From NCBI GenBank assembly GCA_020060765.1, contig JAGUZQ010000051.1, positions 1-53,199 on the forward strand: a stretch of DNA of 53,199 nt, in the 5' to 3' direction. Positions 28,515 through 38,029 of the stretch are shown here, one piece after another. A program made the translations under genes and the position numbers. Under the pieces are notes generated by a model that worked only from the letters and a program-made list of their open reading frames with translations, did no database searches and was not told the DNA's origin. The stretch comes from Planctomycetota bacterium (lineage in GTDB: Bacteria > Planctomycetota > SZUA-567). How positions within the stretch are numbered: the first letter of the stretch is position 1; each line of letters opens with the position of its first letter.

Positions 28515-29132
28515 ATGACTGTTCTGATCGCGGAAGAATCCGGGAAAAGCCTGAATCTCTCCACCCGCGAGCGGCTGCATTGGATCGTCGGTCGCGGCGA
28601 GGACTGCGATCTGGTGCTGAACGACCCCGGCGTCAGCCGCTATCACTGCACCGTTTTCCGCGTGCATGAGGAATACTGCCTGCTCGATCACAGCCTGAAC
28701 GGCACCCACCTCTGCGGCGAGGCGGAAAAACCTAGCGGACACACCCGGCTGCCGACCCTGCCGCCGCTGCCCAAGCTTTCCGACCTCAACACCAAGCCCC
28801 GCGTCAACCGCCGGGAAATGGAGGAAACCGCCACCTTTGCCCCTATCGCCGATAGCGAAGAGGAAGAGGAGCGCGTGCAACGGGAGCGCACCTACCACGA
28901 CCTGCACAAGAGCCACGCCGAATTCAAACTGCAGGAAATCAACAGCCGCCTGCCGCGCATGATCGGCTACGAGCCGCACCTGCTCAAGGCGCCGGTGGAC
29001 ATGCAGCCGCTTTTGCGGATGGTTTACAGCGCCGAGGGGGTGGACGCGCTGGTCAGCATGGGACGTATACTCTCGCCTGACCTGCAGGTGATCCTGATCG
29101 GTCGCAAGCGCCATGTGCTGAAACTCGGGTGA
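28515..29132 (+). CDS. FHA-domain protein
   Basis: 205 residues with an N-terminal forkhead-associated domain (about 14-67), a phosphothreonine-binding fold: the GRG turn (25-27), SRYHC with the conserved Ser-Arg and His, and the NGTHL asparagine. A central acidic, proline-rich linker with DSEEEEERVQRER follows, then an unrecognised C-terminal segment. No kinase gene is adjacent, although FHA proteins normally read Ser/Thr kinase signals. Two bases separate it from the zinc-ribbon gene, so they are co-transcribed. ATG 28515 lacks a strong ribosome site, in line with coupling. Confidence 0.85.
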   Translation: MTVLIAEESGKSLNLSTRERLHWIVGRGEDCDLVLNDPGVSRYHCTVFRVHEEYCLLDHSLNGTHLCGEAEKPSGHTRLPTLPPLPKLSDLNTKPRVNRREMEETATFAPIADSEEEEERVQRERTYHDLHKSHAEFKLQEINSRLPRMIGYEPHLLKAPVDMQPLLRMVYSAEGVDALVSMGRILSPDLQVILIGRKRHVLKLG

Positions 29133-29176
29133 GCATAGCCAGCATCAGTTACAGCAAGTTATTCACGGAATCCCCA

Positions 29177-31321
29177 ATGACCAAGCCTTTGCGCATAATT
29201 CATCCAATTCTATTCTGCCTGCTAATGCTGCCAGCGACCGGCGCATTCTGCGGTGAAGCGGAAACGCCCGCGACGGCGATTGGTCGCCGGTGCCGACTGG
29301 AATTGAAGGCGCCTGAAAATTACCAGCCCTGGAGCGAGCGCAGGATGGGAGTGGTGGAGTTTTACCACGGCGGCCAGGCGCAACCCGACGGCGGTGACGT
29401 CGTAGTGTCGGACAAAAACGGTGTGCAGAACCACTGCATCATGCAGGCTGGCCCCGGCGATTTCCTGCGCGTCGCCTTTGCCTTTTCCGACGCGGAAAGC
29501 GTATGCCTCTCTTACGGCAAAAAGGAACAGGCCCAGGCCGCAGGCGCGCCGTCGATTGAAATCGACGGAACCGTCGCGAAACCGAAAGACGAGGAATGGC
29601 TTCCGCCCGCAGGCTGCATTCTGACGACATGGCCGCTGCCCGACAACACCAAGATTGATAATTTCGCAGATATGCAAAGAATGCTGGCTGAGGCGCAAAA
29701 CAAACCTCCTTGCGGGCGTGATTTCGTCGAGTCGATCTATCACGGTTATCATTACTTCGGCAAGGAAAATGACCGTTTCGTCAGCCGCTATGTCGGCTGG
29801 CTGGGCTGTTCCGCCGACGGGGATTACGATTTCGCGACTACTTCCGACGACGCGAGTTTCCTGCTGGTCGACGACAAACTGCTGGTACAGTGGCCGGGGC
29901 ATCACGGCGCGGTGGGTGACGCGCGCTTCAACAAGAAAATCAAGCTGACCAAGGGCGTGCATAAAATTGAATACCTGCACTGCAACGTCTGGGGCGACAC
30001 CATCGCCGTCGCCGCGTGGCGCGCGCCGGGGATGGATAAAATCCTGCCGATCACGAAAGAAAGCTTTGCACCGGTGGCGCGGTTTTCGCCGGTATCCATT
30101 TTTTGTAATCCGCCGCAATTTTCCGAGCCTATGGCGCTGGTGCAGGTGGAAAATATCGGCGAAGCCTTTGTCGATGATATCCGTCTGATAAAAATGCGTT
30201 TTAGCTCGCGGAGTGCGACTGCCGAAAAAGCGGCGACTTCCTGGAACTTCGGCGATGGCGCTTCGGAAGTCGGCGAAGTGTTGGAGCATGTCTATTGCAC
30301 CGAAGGCTTAAATGAAGTGACGATGCTCGCTGGAGGCCATAACGTGAAAAACCGTGTCATGGTCGCGCCTCTTCCGTCGCGGATGCTGACGGGTAATTAC
30401 GACAGTCCCGCGCCATATCTGGAAGTGGTGGCGAAATATTCCTTCGACCAGTTGCGCGAGGACGACCTGGCGGTGGCGATAAAGCTGATGGCGACTGAGG
30501 ATAAATATTGGGGACAGTTGTCGGTGGCGTGCCGGGCGTTGCTGGCGCGGGACAAGGCCAGTCCGGATAATTTCCGCGACGCCGCGCTGCTGCTGGGCGA
30601 GAAATACCGCCAGCGCAACCGCCCCAACGACGCGATAGAAATCTATCGCACCGCTATCGAAAAGACCGCCGACCGCAAGGCCAGAGCCGAACTGATCCGG
30701 CAGGCGGGAGACACGCAGTTTTATTACCTGAAAGACCTCGACGCAGCGCTGAACGAATACGATAAGGTGGTGGGGCGTTACGCCGACGTGCTGGAGGCGA
30801 ATATCGTCCGCGTCACCAAGATCAAGATCGGCGACATCTATCGCCGCAAGGGAGACGGCGCCAAAGCACGCCAGGCTTATGTCGAGGCTGCCGACCTGCT
30901 GGTGTACAAGCGCGATTTTTCCCAGAACACCGTGCGCAAGGGTGCGCTTTACAAGACCGCGGAAGACTTTCTCAAGCGGGGCGAACTGGAAGAGGCGAAG
31001 AAGTGGCTGGAGATTCTCGAATGGGAATATCCGCTGGAAAAGCTGGATGGCTATTCCTCTATCGTGCGTGCGCGCATCGCCGAAGCAGACGGCAACCAGC
31101 TTGAGGCGCAGACGCAATTGCTCTGGTTTGTCGTCGCCAGCCCGCGCAGCGCCTACGCGGCGGAAGCGTTTTTCCGTTCAGCCGAGTTGTACCTCAAGGA
31201 CGGCAAAGAGGAAGAAGCGCAACGTATCGTCGACAAACTCGCCAACGAATACGCCGACAGTCCCTACGCCGAGCAGGCGCGGGAATTGCTTGGCGGCAAA
31301 AATAAAAAGATTTCTAACTGA
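29177..31321 (+). CDS. Secreted PA14-PKD-TPR protein, role unknown
   Basis: 714 residues from ATG 29177 with a signal peptide (PLRIIHPILFCLLMLPATGAFCG). A GTG at 29129 overlaps the FHA stop and is a possible alternative start. Then comes a beta-rich region, a PA14-type domain (SADGDYDFATTSDDASFLLVD, GVHKIEYLHC; about 210-300) that in relatives binds carbohydrate, a PKD-like Ig domain (SWNFGDGAS...HVY near 355-375), and C-terminal TPR helices including DIYRRKGDGAKARQAYVEA. The combination suggests an envelope protein that binds glycan and assembles with partners, but the function is not known. It follows the FHA gene closely and may share the transcript. Confidence 0.7.
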   Translation: MTKPLRIIHPILFCLLMLPATGAFCGEAETPATAIGRRCRLELKAPENYQPWSERRMGVVEFYHGGQAQPDGGDVVVSDKNGVQNHCIMQAGPGDFLRVAFAFSDAESVCLSYGKKEQAQAAGAPSIEIDGTVAKPKDEEWLPPAGCILTTWPLPDNTKIDNFADMQRMLAEAQNKPPCGRDFVESIYHGYHYFGKENDRFVSRYVGWLGCSADGDYDFATTSDDASFLLVDDKLLVQWPGHHGAVGDARFNKKIKLTKGVHKIEYLHCNVWGDTIAVAAWRAPGMDKILPITKESFAPVARFSPVSIFCNPPQFSEPMALVQVENIGEAFVDDIRLIKMRFSSRSATAEKAATSWNFGDGASEVGEVLEHVYCTEGLNEVTMLAGGHNVKNRVMVAPLPSRMLTGNYDSPAPYLEVVAKYSFDQLREDDLAVAIKLMATEDKYWGQLSVACRALLARDKASPDNFRDAALLLGEKYRQRNRPNDAIEIYRTAIEKTADRKARAELIRQAGDTQFYYLKDLDAALNEYDKVVGRYADVLEANIVRVTKIKIGDIYRRKGDGAKARQAYVEAADLLVYKRDFSQNTVRKGALYKTAEDFLKRGELEEAKKWLEILEWEYPLEKLDGYSSIVRARIAEADGNQLEAQTQLLWFVVASPRSAYAAEAFFRSAELYLKDGKEEEAQRIVDKLANEYADSPYAEQARELLGGKNKKISN

Positions 31322-31406
31322 AAATCATGCGTGTGCCAGTAATGTACGCGAGTGCGCGCATACGAATCATTTCCTGCCAATTTCGAATAACGAGAGGACG
31401 GTGCTT

Positions 31407-33134
31407 ATGAAGAACAGGATTTTACTATGCGTCATCGTGATTGCCGCGTGTATTTGCGGCAAAGGCTTCGCGGCAACGGTTATTAACGATGAAAATGGCG
31501 AATGGCTTATTCAAAGCAGCGGTTATAACGCGAAGGTCAACCGCAAAGGCTATCTCAGCAGCATTGTTGTCAGCGGCAAGGAATTTCTGTCGCAGGCCAA
31601 GACCCTACCCGGCGGTTCCTACCTGTGCTCTCCCCAGGATAATCCTGTGTTCACGCTGGCGAAAGAAAATGAGGCCAGCCTTTCGGGAAAATGCGAAACA
31701 GCCGAGATTCAGTATGAATTTCTGGAAAACCGAATTGCCATCCAGATAAAGAATCTGAAGGCTCCCAAACACTTTTACATTATCCTGAATCAGGCGGCAG
31801 ATACGGTCAACTATATGCAGAATCAGGCGGATGTGCCGACTATAACGACAACGCCTGCGAAGGCCGCTTGCGTCAGCACGCGCTGGATTCAGCAGGGCGT
31901 AAGCATTGATATCACCGGCAGCGACAGTATCTGGGGGCCGTGGAAGGAGCATCAGGTTTGGGACGCTTCTCTGTCTGTCGGAGAGTTGCGAAAAATTGAA
32001 ATTGGTACCGGCCTTGACCTGGTCGCCGCCGCAAAAACTTCTGGCGCTGCCGGTGCCCCAGAGCAGACCTGCGAATTTAGTTTCGAGCAGGCGACTGATC
32101 CTGTGCAGATTCCTCTGTGCATGATCGGAGACAGCATAACGTGGGCGGGGCAGGGGGATTATTGGCGGAAATACCTGTTGGAGAACGATTCCCGTTTTGC
32201 CTTTGTCGGTACGCATAGCGCGGTTCTGGGTTACTCGCACGCCGGTGAGGGCGGCAACAGTACCAGCGGCGTGCTTAAACGGCTGCCGCAGATTCCCGCC
32301 TGTCCATACTATTCCGTTCTGATCGGTACCAACGATACAGGAATAAAAGATCCAGGACAGATGGCGGAGAGGGCGTCGGCCGTGGCCGACAGAATCACGC
32401 AGATTGTGAGCGGTCTGCTGAAAAAACAGGGCGTAAAAAAAGTCTTTCTATGCAGCATACTGCCTTGCTTTACCGATAACCCGCTTCGCGATCAGACGAA
32501 TGCCGCGGTAAATGTATTGCTCAGGGAGAAGTTTGCGGCAAAATCATTTCCCGAACAGGTCGTCTGGGTCGAACTGGAAATACCGATTCGCGCCATTGAG
32601 AAATGGGAGCCCTTGATAAAATTGCATCCCACGCCGGAAGGCTACCAGCATATAGCCAAGTTGCATGCCGAGGCGATGCTCGCAAGTCTTGGTCTTCAGC
32701 CTGAAAATATTAGTCCTGCTCCGGTTGCGGGTTCGGGAGTGCGAGTCGCAAATTTGTGGGATGCCGCCAGCAACACAACCAGCGTACCGGTTATTGCCGG
32801 ATGGTACACCGTTTCCTTCGTCGTTACCGATCGGGGCGACAATCCCGGGATTTTGATCAGGAATGTAAACAAGGACGCAAAAAACCAATTGTCCAAGAGT
32901 TTCAGTCTGTCGCCAAGCGCAAACGGAACCCGCCAAACTGTCGAGTTAATGACAGGTTACGAAGGCTATGGTTACACCCGGGACAAGCTTTGCATTGAAG
33001 TGACTGGTTGCAAAATTACCGATATTCTTTTTGAAAAAAGACGCCCGTCGGGAAAGCCGTCAGGCTATGGCACGGGTGTATATATTGACACCACAACCCC
33101 GCCCGCTGTTGGCGAACTTGTCGAAATGAAATAA
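31407..33134 (+). CDS. Secreted SGNH/GDSL-family hydrolase with extra domains
   Basis: 575 residues starting at ATG 31407 behind GAGAGG, with a signal peptide (ILLCVIVIAACICGKGFAA). The first 200 residues are a beta-rich domain of unknown type. The central SGNH esterase domain has block I GDSITWAG (Ser near 242), glycine block GEGGNSTSG, block III GTNDT (Asn near 309) and block V LHPTPEGY (His near 406); the usual Asp three residues before the His is replaced by Leu-His context, so the catalytic diad may lack a classical Asp. The C-terminal 110 residues look like another beta-sandwich ending in an acidic tail. Likely deacylates a polysaccharide or glycoside in the envelope. Confidence 0.8.
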   Translation: MKNRILLCVIVIAACICGKGFAATVINDENGEWLIQSSGYNAKVNRKGYLSSIVVSGKEFLSQAKTLPGGSYLCSPQDNPVFTLAKENEASLSGKCETAEIQYEFLENRIAIQIKNLKAPKHFYIILNQAADTVNYMQNQADVPTITTTPAKAACVSTRWIQQGVSIDITGSDSIWGPWKEHQVWDASLSVGELRKIEIGTGLDLVAAAKTSGAAGAPEQTCEFSFEQATDPVQIPLCMIGDSITWAGQGDYWRKYLLENDSRFAFVGTHSAVLGYSHAGEGGNSTSGVLKRLPQIPACPYYSVLIGTNDTGIKDPGQMAERASAVADRITQIVSGLLKKQGVKKVFLCSILPCFTDNPLRDQTNAAVNVLLREKFAAKSFPEQVVWVELEIPIRAIEKWEPLIKLHPTPEGYQHIAKLHAEAMLASLGLQPENISPAPVAGSGVRVANLWDAASNTTSVPVIAGWYTVSFVVTDRGDNPGILIRNVNKDAKNQLSKSFSLSPSANGTRQTVELMTGYEGYGYTRDKLCIEVTGCKITDILFEKRRPSGKPSGYGTGVYIDTTTPPAVGELVEMK

Positions 33135-33193
33135 CGACCGTTGGCGCAAGCTAAAGGGGAGAGAGTGCACCGGCCGATTTTTCTCGCTGTTCC

Positions 33194-35377
33194 TTAAAAC
33201 ACGTCTGCCGGAACTTCCTCGACCGCGGCTGGGGGTTGCGGCGTGGCAGGGCGGGGCGGGGGAGGCGCGTCATGCCGTTCCTCCGGCAATATCTTGAGCG
33301 GCGTGGTCTGTTGAACGACTGTTAGTTTCAATACCCCGTTTTCGACTGACGCCTCCAGCCGGACTTTCCCAAACAGACCGGCCGCGATAGCCTGATCCCG
33401 CCGTAGCGGTTGCGGTTGTGGCTTGACTTCTTTCGGCTGCTCCCGCGTTCCGTGGATGGGACAGACCGGCTTGCCGTTTTCGATCACATATTCCGCGCCT
33501 TTTTCACAGGTTACCTGCCACTTCTGCATCTTATCCAGCTTCTCCAGATCAGTCATCCTCTCCGGAGCCTTGCCGAATTTCTCCTGATATTCCTGGAAAA
33601 TTTTCTCCAGATTGCGCACGCGCTGATGGCAGTTTTCCGTTTCCCGGAACAGGCGGTTTTTAGCTTGCGACTCTTCAACGAGCTGCACGACGGCGGGAAT
33701 GTCGGCATACCCGACGAAATTCGCCGCGGCCGGGCATTTACCCAGAGCGAGGAAACCGGGATGGTGGAAAAAGTTTTCATCCTTCTTAGGTGTAGCGGCC
33801 AGTACCTTTTTCAGGTCATCTTCCAGTGTAGTCAGCGCGAAAAAATCCGGCGTTTCCGCCGTGAAGAAACTGAGTTGCCGGCGCCAGCCCATGTTCTCGT
33901 TCTCCCTGGGCAGAATACTCAGGTATGGCGCTGGCTTGCCGTCGGGCAGAGTCGCCTGTACCCGCAAGTCGTTCAACACTGCAATCACTTCCGGCGTCAG
34001 CCTCAAGGCCCGGCGGATATGCTCCTGCCCGCCATCGGCAATCATGAACAGCATGTTGGGTGCGCCGTCGAAACCGTTGCCGTCTGCGTTGGTGAAGGCG
34101 AAAGTCGCCTCGCGTCCCATCAGCAGCGGCAGATACTGCGCTATTACGCTTTCACCGCCCTCGAATGAAGCGAGCAGCAGGGTGAAAATCTCCGTCCCCT
34201 CGGGCAGCAGATTGCTCCAGGCGACCAGCGGCGCATTATCCGGCAGTTTCCCCGCCAAGGCGGATGCGACCGGCGGCACCAGCGCCAGCCGCTTTTCGGT
34301 GTCAGACGCAGACAGTTTTATCTGCGCGTTCAGAACCAGGAGGGCGTCTTTTTCCTCCAGCGAAAAGGTCAGGGGATTTATCCCTTGCAGCAGCGCCAGG
34401 AGGCGTTCGAGCGCAGGGGTATGTCCGTTCATCTCGTATTGAAAAGAGGAAAAAAGTTCCCGCTCCAGCAGCGGCAGCAGCCGCTTGAAGTCGCCCGACC
34501 CGCGCACCAGCCCGGTCGTGGGCCAGTCGGATTTAAGCCGCGCGCGCTTGCCCGCCGCCGCTTCCAGGCACGCCTTCACCACCCGCGCGTCGGGGGCAAT
34601 CACCACGTAGCCGCCGCCCACCCCGTAGGCAAAGCCCTGCTCCACCCCGCCGACGAAACGGAAAGCGCCGATTTCGGTTTCCGGCAGCCCCGCGGCCAGC
34701 AATTCCCGGAAGTCGCCCTGATCCGGATTTTCCTCATGGGCGCTGCACAGGTAATTTTTCTTTTCCGCCGAGTAGGCGAACTTGCCGCCGCAGGGGCAGC
34801 GCATCCGGAAATAGGCGTCCTCGAACAGCAGATCCTCGAACGCCTTGGCCTCTGCCTTTTTCGCCTGCAACCGGCGGAAAGTGCGCGACCACATCACCTT
34901 GTTACGCAGAGCCTGGCAGCGTTGAAAACTCATCCGGTAAAACTGCGGCAGCAACTGGGAGACGATTATTTTCTCCGCGAACTGGCGGTTGGTGACGGGA
35001 ATGATCAGGTACAGCATTCCAGCCGGACTGTTGGTCGCTCCGACCAGGGCTTCGTCCACCGTTGTCGTCAGCCCCAGAATACCTGGGCGGGAACTGTCGT
35101 AACCCACGGCTTTGGCCAAATCCCCGAACGTAGCCGCGCCCGGCGTCTGCAGGAATGCCTGCAGGCCCATCAGTATCATCGGCTGCAGACCGCCGGGGGC
35201 GTGCGAAGCCTGCTCTACCTTGTCGACGCCGAGTTCAAGCACCCTGACGAGATCCGACACCTCCGCGCACAGCAGCGTCTCCTCCGGCACGAAATCGCGC
35301 GCCAGGGGGTCTTCGCCCGCAGGCACGAGACTGAGAGAGAACAGCATTGTCGCAGCGAAAAAAAGGATTGCGCGCAT
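33194..35377 (-). CDS. Large secreted protein with two pilin-like Cys motifs, function unknown
   Basis: 727 residues, beginning with a signal peptide (AILFFAATMLFSLSLVPAG). I do not recognise the main domain. Two short Cys motifs stand out: CPCGGKFAY...CSAH near 193-213 and CEKGAEYVI...CPIHG near 640-660. They resemble the C-terminal CPxGGxY...CxxHG element of type IV pilin-like proteins. Between them are segments typical of a large alpha/beta protein, for example PDNAPLVAWSNL. The C-terminus is Pro-rich (PPPPRPATPQPPA). The minus-strand gene faces the SGNH gene tail to tail and is divergent from the esterase gene. Confidence 0.75.
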   Translation of the reverse strand: MRAILFFAATMLFSLSLVPAGEDPLARDFVPEETLLCAEVSDLVRVLELGVDKVEQASHAPGGLQPMILMGLQAFLQTPGAATFGDLAKAVGYDSSRPGILGLTTTVDEALVGATNSPAGMLYLIIPVTNRQFAEKIIVSQLLPQFYRMSFQRCQALRNKVMWSRTFRRLQAKKAEAKAFEDLLFEDAYFRMRCPCGGKFAYSAEKKNYLCSAHEENPDQGDFRELLAAGLPETEIGAFRFVGGVEQGFAYGVGGGYVVIAPDARVVKACLEAAAGKRARLKSDWPTTGLVRGSGDFKRLLPLLERELFSSFQYEMNGHTPALERLLALLQGINPLTFSLEEKDALLVLNAQIKLSASDTEKRLALVPPVASALAGKLPDNAPLVAWSNLLPEGTEIFTLLLASFEGGESVIAQYLPLLMGREATFAFTNADGNGFDGAPNMLFMIADGGQEHIRRALRLTPEVIAVLNDLRVQATLPDGKPAPYLSILPRENENMGWRRQLSFFTAETPDFFALTTLEDDLKKVLAATPKKDENFFHHPGFLALGKCPAAANFVGYADIPAVVQLVEESQAKNRLFRETENCHQRVRNLEKIFQEYQEKFGKAPERMTDLEKLDKMQKWQVTCEKGAEYVIENGKPVCPIHGTREQPKEVKPQPQPLRRDQAIAAGLFGKVRLEASVENGVLKLTVVQQTTPLKILPEERHDAPPPPRPATPQPPAAVEEVPADVF

Positions 35378-35482
35378 TTCGGTTTCTCCTGGGAAAGATT
35401 GTCGCCTCTTGCAAAAAGCCGGGAAAAAGATATTCTAAATTACTGCCGGTATTATTGCAAGCACGAACGAATGGAGAACGAA

Positions 35483-36217
35483 ATGGCATTTCTGACGTTA
35501 CAGATGCGAAGCGAGGTCTTGAACAAGGCGGTAGGCGTGAACGTGGTTTTAAACCAGCAGGCAAAGCCGCCGTATCCGACGATTTACCTGCTGCACGGCC
35601 TGTCCGACGACTATACCCAGTGGACGCGCGCGACTTCGATCGAGCGCTACGCCAACCAGTATCCTTTCCTGATCGTCATGCCTGACGGCGACCGCAGTTT
35701 CTATTGCGATACCCCGGTGGCGAAATATGAAACCTTTATCGGGAGGGAACTACCTGCCTTTATCGACAAGCTGTTTCCCACCCGCAAACAGAGCAAATTC
35801 CGCGCGGCGGCGGGGCTGTCGATGGGCGGTTATGGTGCGCTGAAACTGGGTTTGAAATATCCCAACACCTTCGGCGTTACCGCGTCCCACTCCAGCGCTT
35901 TCGGCTTTGCCCATGAGAATAATGAAAAGCGGGGCTGGATTCCGGAAATGCCAGGGCTGGCTGAAATCCTGAACGTGCCGGGCAACGACGTGTTTGCGCT
36001 GGCGGAGAAATGCCCCAAGAGCAAACTGCCGAAAATCTACTTTGACTGCGGCAAAAAAGATCACCAGTTTCGCCCGAACGAAAAACTGCACGCGCATCTG
36101 TCTAAGCTTAAAATCAAGCACGCCTACCGGACTTTCCCCGGTGATCATTCCTGGGCATACTGGGACGAGCACATCCAGGATTCCCTCCGCTTCATTGCTG
36201 AGGCGATGAACGTCTGA
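35483..36217 (+). CDS. Putative esterase (esterase D / FrmB-like alpha/beta hydrolase)
   Basis: 244 residues. GGAG at 35473-35476 sits six bases before ATG 35483, so I choose that start and not the ATG at 35471 or the far longer frame. The alpha/beta-hydrolase triad is visible: nucleophile Ser113 in GLSMGGYGA, Asp193 in DCGKKD, His222 in GDHSWAYW. The oxyanion segment is YLLHGLSDD. No signal peptide. Relatives include S-formylglutathione hydrolase and acetyl or feruloyl esterases; neither can be chosen from the sequence. It converges with the MFS gene, 16 bases apart. Confidence 0.85.
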   Translation: MAFLTLQMRSEVLNKAVGVNVVLNQQAKPPYPTIYLLHGLSDDYTQWTRATSIERYANQYPFLIVMPDGDRSFYCDTPVAKYETFIGRELPAFIDKLFPTRKQSKFRAAAGLSMGGYGALKLGLKYPNTFGVTASHSSAFGFAHENNEKRGWIPEMPGLAEILNVPGNDVFALAEKCPKSKLPKIYFDCGKKDHQFRPNEKLHAHLSKLKIKHAYRTFPGDHSWAYWDEHIQDSLRFIAEAMNV

Positions 36218-36233
36218 AGCCGTCTGCGAAAAG

Positions 36234-37739
36234 TCACTGATCTGCTTCTGTGTCCTGGCCGTTTCTTGCAAGGCGGCTTAACAGATCCTGCAACGGGATC
36301 ACCGTAACCCGGCGAATCCCGGAAATGACGGAGAGCGAGCGCATCGGGACAATAATGGAATCCAGCAACCCCTCAATGACCTCGCGCTCATCGACCTCGC
36401 CTTCTTCTTTGACCGCTCCCAGGCGATGGACGGCATAGAGTCCGACAATAAAGGTAAGCGCAAAGAGAAAATCCAGCGACTTGAAGCTGAGAATGGGAAG
36501 GCGGTGTTCCTGGGTCGCGGTGGTAAGGATCAACGGCACTTCCAGTTGTACCGTGGACATGATATCGGCAAATATGCCGCCAACAATGGGGCCTAGCGCT
36601 CCCGCAATATTTGCCGCCAGACTGATTACCGTCATATAGCCGTGAGCCATTCCTTCCGGCGAAAGTTTCAGTGCAATGTTGCTGGTGCCGATCGTGACGC
36701 CTGCAACCGAGATGCCACCCAGGACTTGAATTGCGAACAGCAGAATCATCGTGAACCGGTGCGGATCCGGCATGGTGGTAAAGCACCATAGCAGGATGCA
36801 GAGCAAAAACATGGGGCCGCTTACGGCAAGGACAGTCTTGTTGGAGAAACGATCAGATAGCCGTCCCCAGATTTTCAGAAACAAGATTGTCACCACCTGG
36901 CTTGTGACCACCAGCACTGTCACCATAAAAAGCGAAAGATGGATTCGGTTAAGCATGTAAACCAGGAAAAAGGGTGCAGCCATATTGATGGCAAAAGTCC
37001 ACAAAGACAGGAAGATAGTCAATGCCCGGAAATTTCCGTCTCGCAGGGGTGCGGTCAATAACTCACGCAGTGAAACCATGCTGGCCATTGAACTTGTGCG
37101 CTCCGGAATGTTGGCAATTGCATAAAGCCCGGCAAGGCCGAGAATAAGCCCGACAGTGAATAAAATCGCATATCCATACAAGCTGTGCGAAGGGTAAAGC
37201 TCTTTCCAGTAATCGATGAAGTAGCCACCGCCCAGCGTCAACAGAAGGGAAAGAACCGTCCCCAGGACTATTCTGCGTCCATTAATTTCTCCCAGCCTTT
37301 CGGAAGGAATTAAATCCCGGATCAGACTGTTCCAGGCAGGTCCAGGTAAAGCGCCAACCAAAGCGGCGATCAGCAGGCAAAGCAGGAGCAGGGACACGCT
37401 GCCGTTTCCAAAGAACGGAATGAGAATGATGGGAATCCAGAGCAATCTGGACAGCCCGACAGTCAGGAGCGTGATTGCGCGGCGCTTAGGCACTTTCATG
37501 ACTAGATACAGTCCAGGCAACTGCATAAGCTGGCTCAGGAAGCCGATACTTGCGATCAGGCCGATTTCCCGTTGCGATGCGCCAAGCGCGAGAGCAAAGG
37601 CGGCAAGGTAGAGTCCGCCCTGAACCGTCACCATGCCCATGGCGCAGATGCCGTCAAGTATATACATGTGCAATCCGCGCTGTACGTCGGCTTCGTTCAA
37701 GTTTTCCTGGGTTTTGAACAGGTTGTGGAACGAAAACAT
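36234..37739 (-). CDS. MFS transporter with C-terminal cytoplasmic tail
   Basis: 501 residues and about twelve hydrophobic helices in the MFS pattern. ATG 37739 is chosen because GAGG lies before it; the open frame extends to 37772. The segment WNSLIRDLIPSERLGEINGRR resembles the MFS loop motif in sugar and cation symporter relatives. After the last helix is a roughly 60-residue soluble tail with an acidic start (EEGEVDEREVIEG) and an amphipathic end. It converges with the esterase gene. Substrate unknown; no binding-site residues can be assigned. Confidence 0.75.
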   Translation of the reverse strand: MFSFHNLFKTQENLNEADVQRGLHMYILDGICAMGMVTVQGGLYLAAFALALGASQREIGLIASIGFLSQLMQLPGLYLVMKVPKRRAITLLTVGLSRLLWIPIILIPFFGNGSVSLLLLCLLIAALVGALPGPAWNSLIRDLIPSERLGEINGRRIVLGTVLSLLLTLGGGYFIDYWKELYPSHSLYGYAILFTVGLILGLAGLYAIANIPERTSSMASMVSLRELLTAPLRDGNFRALTIFLSLWTFAINMAAPFFLVYMLNRIHLSLFMVTVLVVTSQVVTILFLKIWGRLSDRFSNKTVLAVSGPMFLLCILLWCFTTMPDPHRFTMILLFAIQVLGGISVAGVTIGTSNIALKLSPEGMAHGYMTVISLAANIAGALGPIVGGIFADIMSTVQLEVPLILTTATQEHRLPILSFKSLDFLFALTFIVGLYAVHRLGAVKEEGEVDEREVIEGLLDSIIVPMRSLSVISGIRRVTVIPLQDLLSRLARNGQDTEADQ

Positions 37740-38029
37740 AAAAATCCTCGCAGAATCCTGATGCGTAATCAATTTGACGAAACTCGGTTGATTTGATTTT
37801 ACCCCGCTTTTGCAGGATATTCATATACATTTCGCGAAAATGCTAAATAAAAAAGGGTGGGGGATGTTCAGCAGAATTTGTGGGTCGGTTTGGCCGCTTA
37901 TCACTCTGGATTTACGGCAGGAAATTTCGCGAATGCGGGAATGACGATCGTATGTTTTTCTTTAAGACAGTAAGATTTTTCCTTAATTAAACCGTATTGG
38001 TTCTAAGGTACTATCTCCTTAACAGAATC
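37740..38029. other. Spacer with partial REP-like copy
   Basis: 290 bases without a gene. It holds an AT-rich segment likely to carry the MFS promoter and, at about 37930-37948, half a REP-like unit (GCGGGAATGACGATCG) with the same tail seen at 47601. Confidence 0.5.
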
